DNA of 30,372 nt, from positions 1 to 30,372 of the forward strand of contig JADGJH010000110.1 in NCBI GenBank assembly GCA_027596945.1, in the 5' to 3' direction. Below the pieces are notes generated by a model that saw only the letters and a program-made list of their open reading frames with translations, ran no database searches and had not been told where the DNA came from. This DNA comes from Physocladia obscura. Lineage: Eukaryota > Chytridiomycota > Chytridiomycetes > Chytridiales > Chytriomycetaceae. Positions 11,120 through 20,975 of the stretch are shown here, piece by piece; position 1 is the stretch's first letter; every line of letters begins with the position of its first letter. A program made the translations under genes and the position numbers.

Positions 11120-11709
11120 TCAAACAAAAAAAACAAAAAACAAATCTTGGATCTCCCTGTGCTCTTTGTTTTTTGTTTTTTTAGGCGAAAAGCAAGAGGT
11201 GAGTTTCACCAAGCGGACGGAACTGAATGGACAACTGCGCGCATACTTGCGAACAAGAGTAACAGCAGCGAGATGTTAGTCGCGCGTGTATTGTGTCTGA
11301 CGAGGACATCCGTGACATGGCGTTCGGGTGTGTTGGCTGTTGTGCAGTCAATCGGGACCAGGTGGACGAACTGGAGCCGAGCCGAGCCGAGCCAAACTGA
11401 CGAGATGAGAAAAAGATCTGGACCTGGCTTCTGTTGCCAGTGTACGTTTGGCCTCGGCTTGGTTTTGGGTTCGGATTTGACCTTTTGTCAGTCCCGTGCC
11501 GCAACTGTCCCGCTGTCTGCTCGCTTGTCTGTCTGTGTCTTTGTCTGTCTGTCCTCCGTCCGTTTATACTTCTGTTTCTTCTCTGGTGATTGATCTTCCG
11601 TTTTCGTGTAGGTTCAAACAGAAACGAAGAAACCAAAAAAGAAGACTGGAGGCCTGCCGCTTGCTCGTCCGATAAAACATAACGCCTCAGTATCCACCTT
11701 TTGGGTTTG
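11120..11709. other. Long spacer between FCF2 and the PWWP-like gene
   Basis: About 590 bp with no frame I can support. Open frames here on both strands read as low-complexity shadows. It holds a GAGCC-type short repeat near 11372-11392, TCTG/TGTC-rich runs near 11517-11560 and a T-rich stretch near 11168. It probably carries the promoter and 5' UTR of the next gene; an upstream non-coding exon cannot be excluded. Confidence 0.4.
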
Positions 11710-13888
11710 ATGTCGTCACCGTCGCACTTTCCCACGCCCGTATCACCCGCCTCCACATCCGCATCAGCGTCTGAGACCAATAGCAACAAACCCGCCACCA
11801 GCAGCAACAAGTTCAGCAAGTCCAGCAAATCCAGCAAGTCCAACAAAGCTCAACCCATGCCTTTGTCCGTGTCCGTGCCAACGTCGGTGCCGGCTTCTGT
11901 GCCGCCGCCGCCGTTGTCTTCAGCGTCGTTGGGCGGGACCGATCCGCAGCCGCAGCCGCAGTCACGTGCGTCTCCCCGCCCGTCGCAGTCGCCACCAGTG
12001 TCGCCTCATGCAAACAGCAACCACGCCGCCGTCGCCGCTGTTCCAGATTCGAGTTTGCCCGCCACTTCATTTGTCCGTCGCTCGTCAAGCTCGTCGTCTC
12101 ACTCGCACTCTTCTGCAAAGCAGAAATCTGCTTCTTCAGCTTCAATTTATCCGGCTTCGACCCTCAAATCTTTTTCTTCAGCTGCGACGAAACGGGATAG
12201 TGTCGTGTTTGTTGATCCCGATGATTCTCAAGCCCCATGGTGGTGGCCTGCTATTGTCGTTCCTCGAAAAGAGTTTCAGGAATTCAGAAAAACTGTGAGT
12301 TTCTTGATGAGCTAAAGAACAAATTTGGAAAAATAAACAAATCAAACACAAAAAACAGGTTGATATCCAAATTACTGAACCTAAAGACGGCGAATACCTT
12401 GTTTGCTACTTTGAAGATGGATCTTTGCAAGTTTTTTTCTTAAATTAATTGTGCTCAAATCAACTTCAATTAAATTAACCTACCTTACTTTTTTCCAGCT
12501 CGACAATACCAGAGTCTGACGCGATGCCATTTAATCCGAATTTACCACCATATACAACATATTTACATGGTTCAAATGGGCGACGGTTCAAGGAAGATAA
12601 TGCCGTTCGTTTAGCAACGGAATATTGGGAGAAGGGCATTCCACCTGCATCATTTGGATGGCTACACGGAATAATACCTCTTTCTCTTCCAATTGGTGCT
12701 CCAGTTTCTACGATTAAAAGAGATGCTGCTTCTGTGCCTGGAACTTTCGGGGCAACCAAAAAGGCTCGATCCCAACAAGTTCATCCTGATTCAATCACAA
12801 ACAAAAAAGGAAGCAGCAACCGAAATTTGGATCAGCAGCTGCACCAACAATCTAACTCAAAAAAGTCTAAGCGAGAGGCTACATCTGGAATAAATGGACT
12901 AACAACAGCGATGGGTGATTCAAAAAATAGAAAGGTTGGAAAATTGAATTTTATATTCAGTTTTGATAATAATAATAATCATTAGATATCTTCGTCTACA
13001 ATATCAACAAATACATCAAATAACAGACTGAAGCATAATGGAGGAACCGAAGCTTTGATAAGCCAGCGTAAGACGACTGGATCACGAACGGTGGTAGACC
13101 GAAATACTGATAAACAACGCGAGTCGAGCTCAGCAGAATTATCTCCTGGTCCTAGTTACAGCCAAAAAGAGTCAGAAAGTGTTCCGCCGGGATTTGTTAA
13201 GCGAAATTCAAAAGCAGATATTATCTTAGGGGCGAGCAAGTCTCTGTCACATAAATCTGTGCCCCAGCAACCATATCGGAGAAATGGCCAGCAACCACAA
13301 CAACAGCAGTCACAGCAGCAACACATTGGATCGCAAATTATTGTTGGATCAAACTTTTCGCCTTCACTGTGTGGTGTGTGTGGAAAACCGATTGGAACCT
13401 GCAACTGTTCACTAAGTCAATATCAGCAATATCAAGTTCAGCAGCAACAGCAGCAGCATATTCTACACTTCAATCCCTCCAATGGAATACAATTCCAGAC
13501 ACAACAACCTCAATTACAGCAGCAGCAAACAATTCATCAACTGCATAACAGATATTTGGGAGCTGCAAATTTAGATCAGCAGATTGTGTACCAAAATCAT
13601 CAACAGCGAGTATTTTTGAATCAATCAGGCGGTCACTTGCAATCTGCACCGACTGCATCACCGTCAGTTGCAAACCCGTTTGCTCCAATATGTGTGTTGA
13701 AGCGAAATGAGCGGCCTGAAGCTGTGATGTTGGCAGGGCTACTACCCATAAGTCGACAAAAAATTTTTGACAAAAAATTCAGACGACGGGGGAAATTTGA
13801 AGACAGTGAAAGTGCGAACTTGGGGAAAATCGCACGAGATGTTGAAATGGTTGATGTTTTGTCGAGTTTACCAACTTTTTTCCAATAA
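11710..13888 (+). CDS. Large low-complexity protein with PWWP/Tudor-like domain, four exons
   Basis: Exons 11710-12294, 12359-12426, 12499-12934, 12986-13888, about 663 residues. The N-terminal 170 residues are Ser/Pro/Thr-rich. Residues about 176-231 then read PWWWPAIVV ... EYLVCYFEDGSFSTIP across three exons. The WWPA motif followed by a V-x-YFEDGSFS strand is what PWWP and related Tudor-like chromatin-reader barrels look like. Next comes a conserved-looking segment (FNPNLPPYTTYLHG, AVRLATEYWEKG). The C-terminal half is Gln-rich with poly-Q runs, a CGVCGKPIGTCNC motif near 492 and Lys/Arg-rich ends. A nuclear, chromatin-associated role is inferred. I cannot name an orthologue. The intron at 12427-12498 uses a GC donor. 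An AATAAA at 13884-13889 overlaps the stop codon. Confidence 0.7.
12427..12498 (+). other. GC-AG intron in the PWWP-like gene
   Basis: The donor is GCAAGT after exon end TCTTT, and the acceptor is TTTTTTCCAG. Phase-2 joining gives YFEDGSFSTIPESD. The GT just downstream (12431) would give an early stop after joining, so the GC donor is needed for an open frame. Confidence 0.75.
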
Positions 13889-13898
13889 AAAATTGACA

Positions 13899-15202
13899 AT
13901 GCGATTGGCGATACTGAGTTTTATTGCGCTGGTACAGACTGCGTCAGCAGCGATTCTGACGTATAACATGGGAGCCCACGAAAGACCCTGTTTCTATACA
14001 GATTCAAGATACGTGGAAGAAAAGCTTTCGGTCTATTTTGCGGTTAGTTCTGACTTCATTGTTTGAAAAAGACGTTACGCATTTCCTTCTTTCAAAACCT
14101 GCCGCTACTGTTACCATACAAGCACAAAGATTAAAGTTTGGGTAACGGTGGAGGAAGAGTCTTCTAAAAACAAAACTGAGCCCAAAAAAAAATAATAAAA
14201 CGTCCAAATACAGGTGCAAGCAGGAGGGGAATTTGATATCGATTACGAAGTAACTGCGCCAGATGGCGCTCTTGTAATGTCAGGAAACAAGGAACAATCT
14301 GGCGATTACGTTTTCTCAGCGCCTCAAGTTGGAGAGTTCAAATTCTGCTTCTTTAACACGATTGCATCTTTTGCAGAAAAGGTTGGGATTGATTATTCAA
14401 GTAAATCGCCTTGTTCTTCTCTACTCATTCCAACTGCCTTCGTGAACAATTTTTTTCCTTCCAGAAATTCGATTTTGAGATTCTTTCCCAACATGAAATT
14501 CCAACGCGGAACAACCAAAAAGAAAAAGACCTGAAATTCGAAAAACCAAGCAGCGAAGACGCCATCAGCAAGCTCGATGTGACGCCAGTGCAGTCAAGCA
14601 TTCAGACGATGCACAACCATTTCGGCAGCATCATCCGCGACCTCCGATATTTCCGCACGCGCGAGAACAGAAACTTTGATACTGTACGCAGCACAGAGAA
14701 CCGCATCTTTTGGTTTAATATCGTTCAGAACGGCATCATTCTCGTCACAGCGGTTGTGCAGGTTGTTGTGTTGCAGTTTTTGTTTTCGAAGGCTGGCAGC
14801 GGCGGTATTGCGGCTAGCTACAGCAGCGGCAGCAGTCGCGTTTCGAAAGGCGGTTTTAGTGCGTCCGGCGGCTATGGCCCAAAAAGTGCAGCTGGTGGAT
14901 ATAACGGCGACAATACTTATGATGGTAATTCGTATGGAAGCTCTGCCAATTCTTACGGAAATTCGACGGCTGCAGCATACGGTGGCAGTGGCAGCAGCGC
15001 AAACATGTACGCTGGAAACTCATACGCCGGAAACTCTTACGGAAATGCGGGACCAACTCCATCGTACGGCGGAGCTGCTGGATCTCCTACTTATGGAGCT
15101 GGTTCAGGTTATAGTGACACTGGAAACGTGAGTGCGTTTGGTAGCGGCGGGAGCACCATTCATCCTTACGGTGGTGCCAGTGATCCAAGGAAGAGATTTT
15201 GA
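13899..15202 (+). CDS. p24 (emp24/GOLD) cargo receptor with very long cytosolic tail, three exons
   Basis: Type I membrane protein of the p24 family, which sorts cargo in COPII/COPI vesicles between ER and Golgi. Exons 13899-14042, 14214-14381, 14465-15202, about 349 residues. Signal peptide at residues 1-18, ending TASAA; lumenal GOLD domain with paired cysteines (RPCFYT, KFCFFN); a coiled region ending YFRTRENRNFDTVRSTE; and one membrane span near 188-211 with the family-typical WFNIVQN start. Normal p24 proteins end within about 15 residues of the membrane. This one continues for about 138 residues of Gly, Ser, Tyr, Asn and Ala repeats (NSYGNS, YGGSGSS types) ending DPRKRF. The start is fixed by the signal peptide and lies 10 bp after the upstream stop codon. 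Confidence 0.88.
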
Positions 15203-15262
15203 CACAAAAGTATTTCAGAAAATTCCTTGTTTCTTGCATTAACGAAACTAAATAACAATATT

Positions 15263-16463
15263 TTAGAGAAGAGAATTTTGTTGCGCTATCTGGCTCTCGT
15301 TGTTCGTCAAAACTTTGACATTTCTAAATTTCTTTGATTAGTTGTGCGAGAAAGTGAACAAAAATAAAAATTTGATTGAACACCCACCCATCCTCTAAAC
15401 CAATATACGCCCACCCAGCCATTCCAACAAATAGACCCGTTTCAACAACCCCGGGAATCATTTTTAAGATCTGGCTTGTTTCAAGAACAGCATTGTCTCC
15501 TTTCAAATTACTCATGAAAACATCAAGAATCAAATTTCCAGAATCTGTTACAGCTGGGCCGGCTTTGGCAGGAGCACCCATCCTTAAAGCAGACTTTCCT
15601 TTTAGAGTTTTGATTTTCTATTTGCCGTTTATTTGTTTGTAAGCAGCAATATATATATTTATAAGATACAAACGTTTTGAATAGTCACATAAGCCATTGG
15701 AATAACTTCAACAGGGATGCCTTTCGTCCACTATGATAAAAAAATACCGTAAAATAAATAAAATGTGGTAAAAATTGTTTAAAATTAATTAAAAACAAAT
15801 TAAGGATAAAATACTTTGGTTCCAAGAGCCGGACTGTCTTTGTTGTAGTCTGCAACAATCACAAATTTTTTTGCTGCTGCGGCCACGAGTTTTTCTTGCA
15901 AATGGCATCCACCTCCTCCCTTGATACAGTTCAAAGAAGGATCAATTTCATCAGCGCCATCAAAAGCCACATCAATAACTGGATGTGCATTCAGCTCAGC
16001 CTATTTTAAATCGAAATTTAAAATCATAGAGAATAAACAGAAAAAAAAACAACAAAGAAAAAAAAAAGGGACAATATTTGAAACTTACCAGTGGTAATCC
16101 TGCTTCTAAAATTAATTGCGTCGCCTGAAAACTGGTCGGAATACAAGCACGGATATTCAGCGATTCTGATTTGAATCTTTGTGCAAGACGTTCGACACAA
16201 AAAATAACCGTTGATCCAGATCCTTTTTTTACGTTAAATTTTACTGTTATGTCAGAAGGATTCTGTAGATACATAATAATACCAATTCCAATGATTTGTG
16301 TTGATTCGTCAACGTGCTCGTCAATTGCGGCATAGGAAGCTTTTCTCTTTGCTAAGAGTTTATTCAGGTAAGTTGTATTGTTTGTCGACCAGTGATCGCT
16401 AATGGAGTATTGTGCAGTGGGTGGTGTTCTAGCTGATAACAAACCGTCTTCAACAAATGACAT
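15263..16463 (-). CDS. RKI1: Ribose-5-phosphate isomerase A, six exons
   Basis: Interconverts ribose 5-phosphate and ribulose 5-phosphate in the pentose phosphate pathway (RpiA family, cytosolic). Exons leftwards: 16463-16283, 16222-16089, 16000-15815, 15730-15674, 15617-15388, 15323-15263, about 282 residues. Conserved blocks appear after splicing: IIGIGSGSTV (substrate loop), [40 protein letters not shown], and C-terminal IGLEDGNVKVL. The stop-free 60-nt intron at 16223-16282 would split the GSGST loop if kept. The last exon (61 nt) is easy to miss, because the open frame otherwise runs into a TAG that is part of the 3' acceptor. It converges on the long-tailed p24 gene (60 bp between stops) and lies 47 bp downstream of the second p24 gene. 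Confidence 0.92.
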
Positions 16464-16510
16464 TTCCGATTTGGAATGAAAAAAAGTTTGTCATCTTTGT
16501 AATTTCCACT

Positions 16511-17303
16511 TCAAAAATATCGCTTTTTTTTAGAAAACATTCCAGTGATGAGTAAAATCTGCAAAGCCATAACAAGCAGAATAGTAATATTTTGCAATAA
16601 ATTAAACCAATAAATCCGACTGTGAATGCTCCGAATAGTATCCAAGTTTCTGCTTTCTCTCATTCGGAGGTATCTCAATTCTCGGACAATCGAGTCAAAC
16701 GAGCCAAACATTTTTTGGATTGACAGTTCGCTTGGTTTCACTGATTCTTTGATTGTCTTTGCAACATCTACGACGTTTCCATCTGCATTTTTTACTTGTG
16801 TTTTAAATTTTCCTGGATTTTCATTCTTCTGAGCTTCAAATTCGCTTTCGACAGAAATTTCAAAATCAATGGACTATTGTTTGAGACGTAAGACATTTTT
16901 TGTCTGTTAAAAAATATTCATGTCAAATGTCATGGCCTACCTTTTCTTCAAAAGATGATAACGCGAAAAAACAAAACTTGTAATCTCCGCTCATTTTTGC
17001 TGCGAAAAGTATGTCTGCATTTGATTCCTTTGTACGAGACATGATCAGTTTGTCGGCTGGAGAGTAAACTTCATAGTTTATATCAAAATCTTTACCGGCT
17101 TGAATCTGTTGGCGCGTTTTATGTTAAATTCATGAGTTAATGAGTAACTGTAAAAATACCGCAAAATAAAAATTGATCTTTTCCCCGGCTTTCTGGACTG
17201 AGGCGTAAAAACAGTCTTTTTTGTTTGCTGGTAATTTGATGGTAAGAGTCACTGCCGCAGCAGATATTATTGTACAGAAGAGAATCAAAGCAAATCTTGT
17301 CAT
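16511..17303 (-). CDS. p24 family cargo receptor of normal length, three exons
   Basis: Exons leftwards 17303-17160, 17105-16941, 16873-16511, 223 residues. Signal peptide (MTRFALILFCTIISAAA), GOLD domain with KDCFYA and KFCFFA cysteine motifs, a coiled segment with RELRYLRMRESRNLDTIRS, and a membrane span starting IYWFNLLQN. The short tail SKKKRYF carries basic residues and a terminal aromatic, as in p24 sorting tails. It is a paralogue of the p24 gene at 13899-15202: exon 1 is 144 nt in both, introns fall at the same places (after YFA, and after the EK before DFEI), and only the tail differs. Its ATG is 51 bp from that of the divergent AAA ATPase gene. Confidence 0.92.
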
Positions 17304-17354
17304 TCAGGGTTTTTCAGATTGATTGTTTTTATTTTCTTTAATTTTTTTCAAGTA
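17304..17354. promoter_or_regulatory. 51-bp divergent promoter between p24 and AFG2B-like genes
   Basis: Only 51 bp, mostly T-rich on the plus strand, separate the two start codons. Both core promoters and 5' UTRs must overlap here or extend into the opposite gene. No TATA box is obvious. Confidence 0.5.
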
Positions 17355-20038
17355 ATGAACAGTGTTGTTCAAATTCCGCGGCATCACTTTGCAGGACCTG
17401 GCGAGCTGCGCATCGATGAAATTGTGGAAATGCAGCGGGTTTCTGATGCTTTGAGCTTGAACACTTTCGCCAGCAAGAATAACAACAATACTAACAATAC
17501 TGATACTACTTTTGTTGCTGCACGTGCGTGGCCGGCGTCAATATCAGCCCCTTGTTTGGTGGAGAAACCGCGCGTGTGGCGACAAGTTCCAACACAGCAG
17601 ATAGCCCAACAACAGCAGCAACAACAGCATTCAAGCTGGGCGATCACGCGCTTACCGACCCAACCAACCTCGGCTGCACGCGTCACTATCTCTATTGTAT
17701 CTGATTCTTCTACGATAATTTCGCTTGGATTTGTCTTTGCGCACGCTCATCCGTCGCGCAAGAGAAAGGTTTACTTTGTTTTTTTTTTCGCCACTGAGAT
17801 AAATACTTCCAGTTTTTGAGCCAACTCCTCGTCGGATTCGTTTTTAAAAAAGATTGCTTTATTTCACTTCTCGATGGCTTAATTGTTCTCAAGGTCTAAA
17901 AATTAATACTCAATTGTTACACAATGACACTCAAACTGTATTTACATCAGGTCGCAGAAACACATTCGCAAAATGATTATATTAAATTCACCCGCAATAC
18001 GATAGTTTTTCTGTTGGACAATGTGACACTCACCAAAACTCTGCAATCAGATCAAAAATTTGATTCGGAAAAGGAATTACAGGCTCAAAAGCAACAGCAA
18101 ATTCGTAGCAAACACGAATACATTCCAGCAGGTCTTGAATCAGCATTTAATTCATTGTATGATCTTATTATGCTCCCACTATTGCATTCTGAGCTTGTGA
18201 AAACATTAAATACGGAGTATCCAAAGGGAGTTTTACTGTGGGGCCCACCCGGTGTCGGAAAAACAATGCTCGTCACAGCTGTTGCTAAATGCTGTGGCAC
18301 AAATTTAATAACTATGAATGGAAGTGAGATTTTTGGTACACTTCTGGGTGAAACAGAGGAGCGTATTAGAGCTAAATTTGATGAGGCTTCAAGTTTGGCT
18401 ACCAAATTCGAATCGTGCATTTTATTTATTGACGAAATCGTACGTAATTATCCTCGAACAAGCAAATTAATAATTTATCAATAATTTAAATCATCAGGAT
18501 TCGATTGCTCCCAATCGAAATGAAAGTTTGCAGACTGAGTCGCGTATGGTTGCAACTCTGTTGACTCTTTTGGATGGAGTAAAATCCCGCCAAAAACTTA
18601 TCGTCATTGGCGCAACAAATAGACCGAACGCAATTGACGCAGCTTTGCGGAGACCTGGAAGATTAGACCGTGAAATTGCAATCGATACTCCTAATGAAGT
18701 AGCTCGGTTGTGGATATTGAAATCTTTGACGATTGATCGTGGAATGGCTGTTGATGAAAATATTGATTTAAACGCAATTGCAGTTTCCACAAACGGATAT
18801 GTTGGCGCAGATTTGGCTGCACTGTGTCGAGAAGCGGCAATTTTTTGCTTGGAACATGATCGAGAGCGGTTTGTAGAAACAAACAACCTTTACGATCACG
18901 CTCAACGAAATTAATTTGAACAAGAACAACAAAAACGCATAAATTTAATTAGCGTTTCGCAAATGGACTTTGTTCACGCACTTTCAGTAACAACGCCTTC
19001 AACTATACGGGGGTATTCCGTAAACGTTCCGGGAAATCTGACTTGGGATAGTGTCGGAGGACTTGATAACGTCAAACTGAAACTTAAACAATGTGTTGAA
19101 TGGCCGATCACCCGTAGAGATGTATTTTTGCGATTAGGTTTGAAACCGCCACGAGGAGTCCTTCTCTATGGGCCACCTGGATGCAGCAAGACAACACTTG
19201 TCAAAATTATCGCGTGCACAAGTAATGCGACATTTTTGTCAATAAATGGGGCTACATTATACAGTCCATTTGTTGGAGACTCTGAGGCTTCAGGTTCTAG
19301 TCCTTTCATGATTATATATCCAATTTCTTATTTTTATTTTAATAGTAAGAGCTCTTTTCCAGCGTGCAAGACTTTCGTCACCAAGCGTGATATTTTTCGA
19401 TGAAATTGATGCTATTGTTGGAAGTCGTGATTTGTCGGGAGTTGGCGATAGGGGTTCGCGTGATACAATACAAGAAAGTGTATTATCTACCCTGCTCAAC
19501 GAAATGGACGGTATTGAGGCTGTAAATGACGTTCTGGTTGTTGTAAGTTGATAATGTGTTTTTTTTTTTTTTTTTTTTTTGAAAAAAGCAAAATTTTAAT
19601 TAAAATAAAAGGGGGCGACCAACCGGCCTGACATGATTGACGCGGCTTTAATGCGACCAGGTCGATTTGATAAAATTATCTACGTCAGTTTTTAAAGTTT
19701 CGCTGTTGTTGCTTAACAAAGGTCTCCCCTATCAGGTTCCGCCACCAAATGAAGAAGCTCGTTTAAAAATTCTTGAAATATACAGCAAGTGCATGCCCAT
19801 GTCGGGAAATATTAATCTTTCAAGCATTGCAAAACGGACAAGTAGGTTCACTGGTGCTGATTTGGAGTCTCTTTGTCGAGAGGCTGCATTTGCGGCTTTG
19901 AGGGAATCACAAGGTGCAGGAACTGTTGAAATGCATCATTTCGAGGATGCGCTCTTCAATAGTGTGAAGCCAAGCTTATCTTGGGACATGATAAAGCAGT
20001 ATGAGGGACTCAGTGAAAAATTTGGCACCAGAAAATAA
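17355..20038 (+). CDS. Double-domain AAA ATPase, AFG2B/SPATA5L1-like, eight exons
   Basis: CDC48-like ATPase with two AAA modules. The related AFG2A/AFG2B complex recycles factors from pre-60S ribosomal particles in the cytoplasm. Exons: 17355-17768, 17813-17893, 17951-18439, 18498-18868, 18953-19293, 19346-19542, 19612-19683, 19736-20038, about 755 residues, near the size of human AFG2B. D1: Walker A GPPGVGKT near 262, Walker B ILFIDEID, and GATNRP with arginine finger RRPGRLD. D2: GPPGCSKT near 525, then NGATLYSPFVGDSE, which resembles SPATA5L1 more than SPATA5, FFDEID and MRPGRFD. The N-terminal 138 residues are divergent with poly-Q. The open frame holds a TAA at 18912; an 84-nt intron (18869-18952, donor GTTTGT) removes it in frame. 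The intron at 19543-19611 has a run of 22 T. Orthology to AFG2B rather than AFG2A is likely, not certain. Confidence 0.85.
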
Positions 20039-20092
20039 TGGATGTAAACAGAATTGTAGGTAGAAAAATATAAAAAAAAAAACAAGGGCAGT

Positions 20093-20102
20093 NNNNNNNN
20101 NN
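20093..20102. other. Assembly gap (10 N)
   Basis: Ten undetermined bases between the AFG2B-like stop (20038) and the ATG at 20113. The round number suggests a placeholder, so the true distance between these genes and the promoter of the next gene is unknown. Confidence 0.95.
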
Positions 20103-20112
20103 AAAAACTATA

Positions 20113-20764
20113 ATGGATTTTATCTACGCTTTGAGTACTCTTCCAACAGCAGAGTCTCTGACTTCTGCTGCTCCGACATTTTTTTGCCCTTGCTGTCAAA
20201 CTGTTTGTTTCTGTAAGACCTTGACTTTTTTTTGTTTCTAGTTTAATTGTATCATCTGAAAATTCTGCAGTGGGAAAACACACAGAATGCTGTGACGTAA
20301 AAATTTGTCGCAGCTGCTACTATACAAAATACAAATATCAATTTTCTTCAGGTTCATCGTCATCACTCTCGCGCAATTCTGTCAGCAAAATCAAGAGTGA
20401 AACGCGCGATAGTGTCACTTCAGCATCAACTACTGCTAATCACACGTGCCCCGTCTGTAGCAGTATCCGCGAAGAAAAAAAGAGTGGTAATAGTATTACG
20501 TCAACATCGTGGTGGAGTTTGAGCAACCGCTCGAATAAAGTTGAAGATTTGAATGCGAATAAAAATGCTCTAGCTTCTTCATCTGACGTTGGTGATCTTG
20601 AAGAAGCAAGAGGTAGCATAGCGACCCTTGATGAAGCTGTATCACGTGCACCATGGGCAAAACGCGTTCTCGGTAGTTTAAAGACCGAAAGAAAAAGTAA
20701 ATCGAACGAAAATAATATTGACGGAAAAGATTTACTCGAAGTCAAATTGCCCAAGCCTTATTGA
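20113..20764 (+). CDS. Small RING-like (Sip5-type) zinc-binding protein, two exons
   Basis: Exons 20113-20212 and 20271-20764, 197 residues; the intron is phase 1 with donor GTAAGA and acceptor TTCTGCAG. Cysteines: C25-x2-C28-x11-CC(40,41)-x4-C46-x2-C49, then a Ser-rich loop of 43 residues, and C93-x2-C96 (HTCPVC). An extra Cys27 and Cys32 lie in the first part. The second half is Ser/Asn/Lys-rich with SWWSLSNRS and APWAKRVLG islands. I know no function. It matches the gene at 9251-9873 in cysteine order, in spacing up to the sixth cysteine and in intron phase and position. The start sits just right of the N gap, so a longer 5' end cannot be excluded. Confidence 0.72.
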
Positions 20765-20975
20765 AAGGAAATTTGTTTCAAGTCTGATAATTTTTTTTTG
20801 TTTTTTTTCTTTCAAGAAATACAGCGCATAAATCAATCTTAAGCTCAGCTACATTACTAATTTAAAACGCCAATTTATGAGATCTCACTTCATTAATTTG
20901 CTAAAAAGTTTTCTACAGCAGGGCTGATGCCTTTGCGAGGAGAAAGACAGTTAAAAAAGGCAGTGGTATGATGAA

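Noticed and set aside
11181..11846. Open frame of 221 codons on the minus strand starting with Leu/Asp repeats
   Set aside because: It overlaps the Ser/Lys-rich start of the PWWP-like gene and reads as a shadow of that repeat and of spacer sequence; no conserved motif.
13885..13899. Reading the PWWP-like and p24 genes as one fused protein
   Set aside because: There is a TAA stop, the frames differ, and the p24 part begins with a clear signal peptide.
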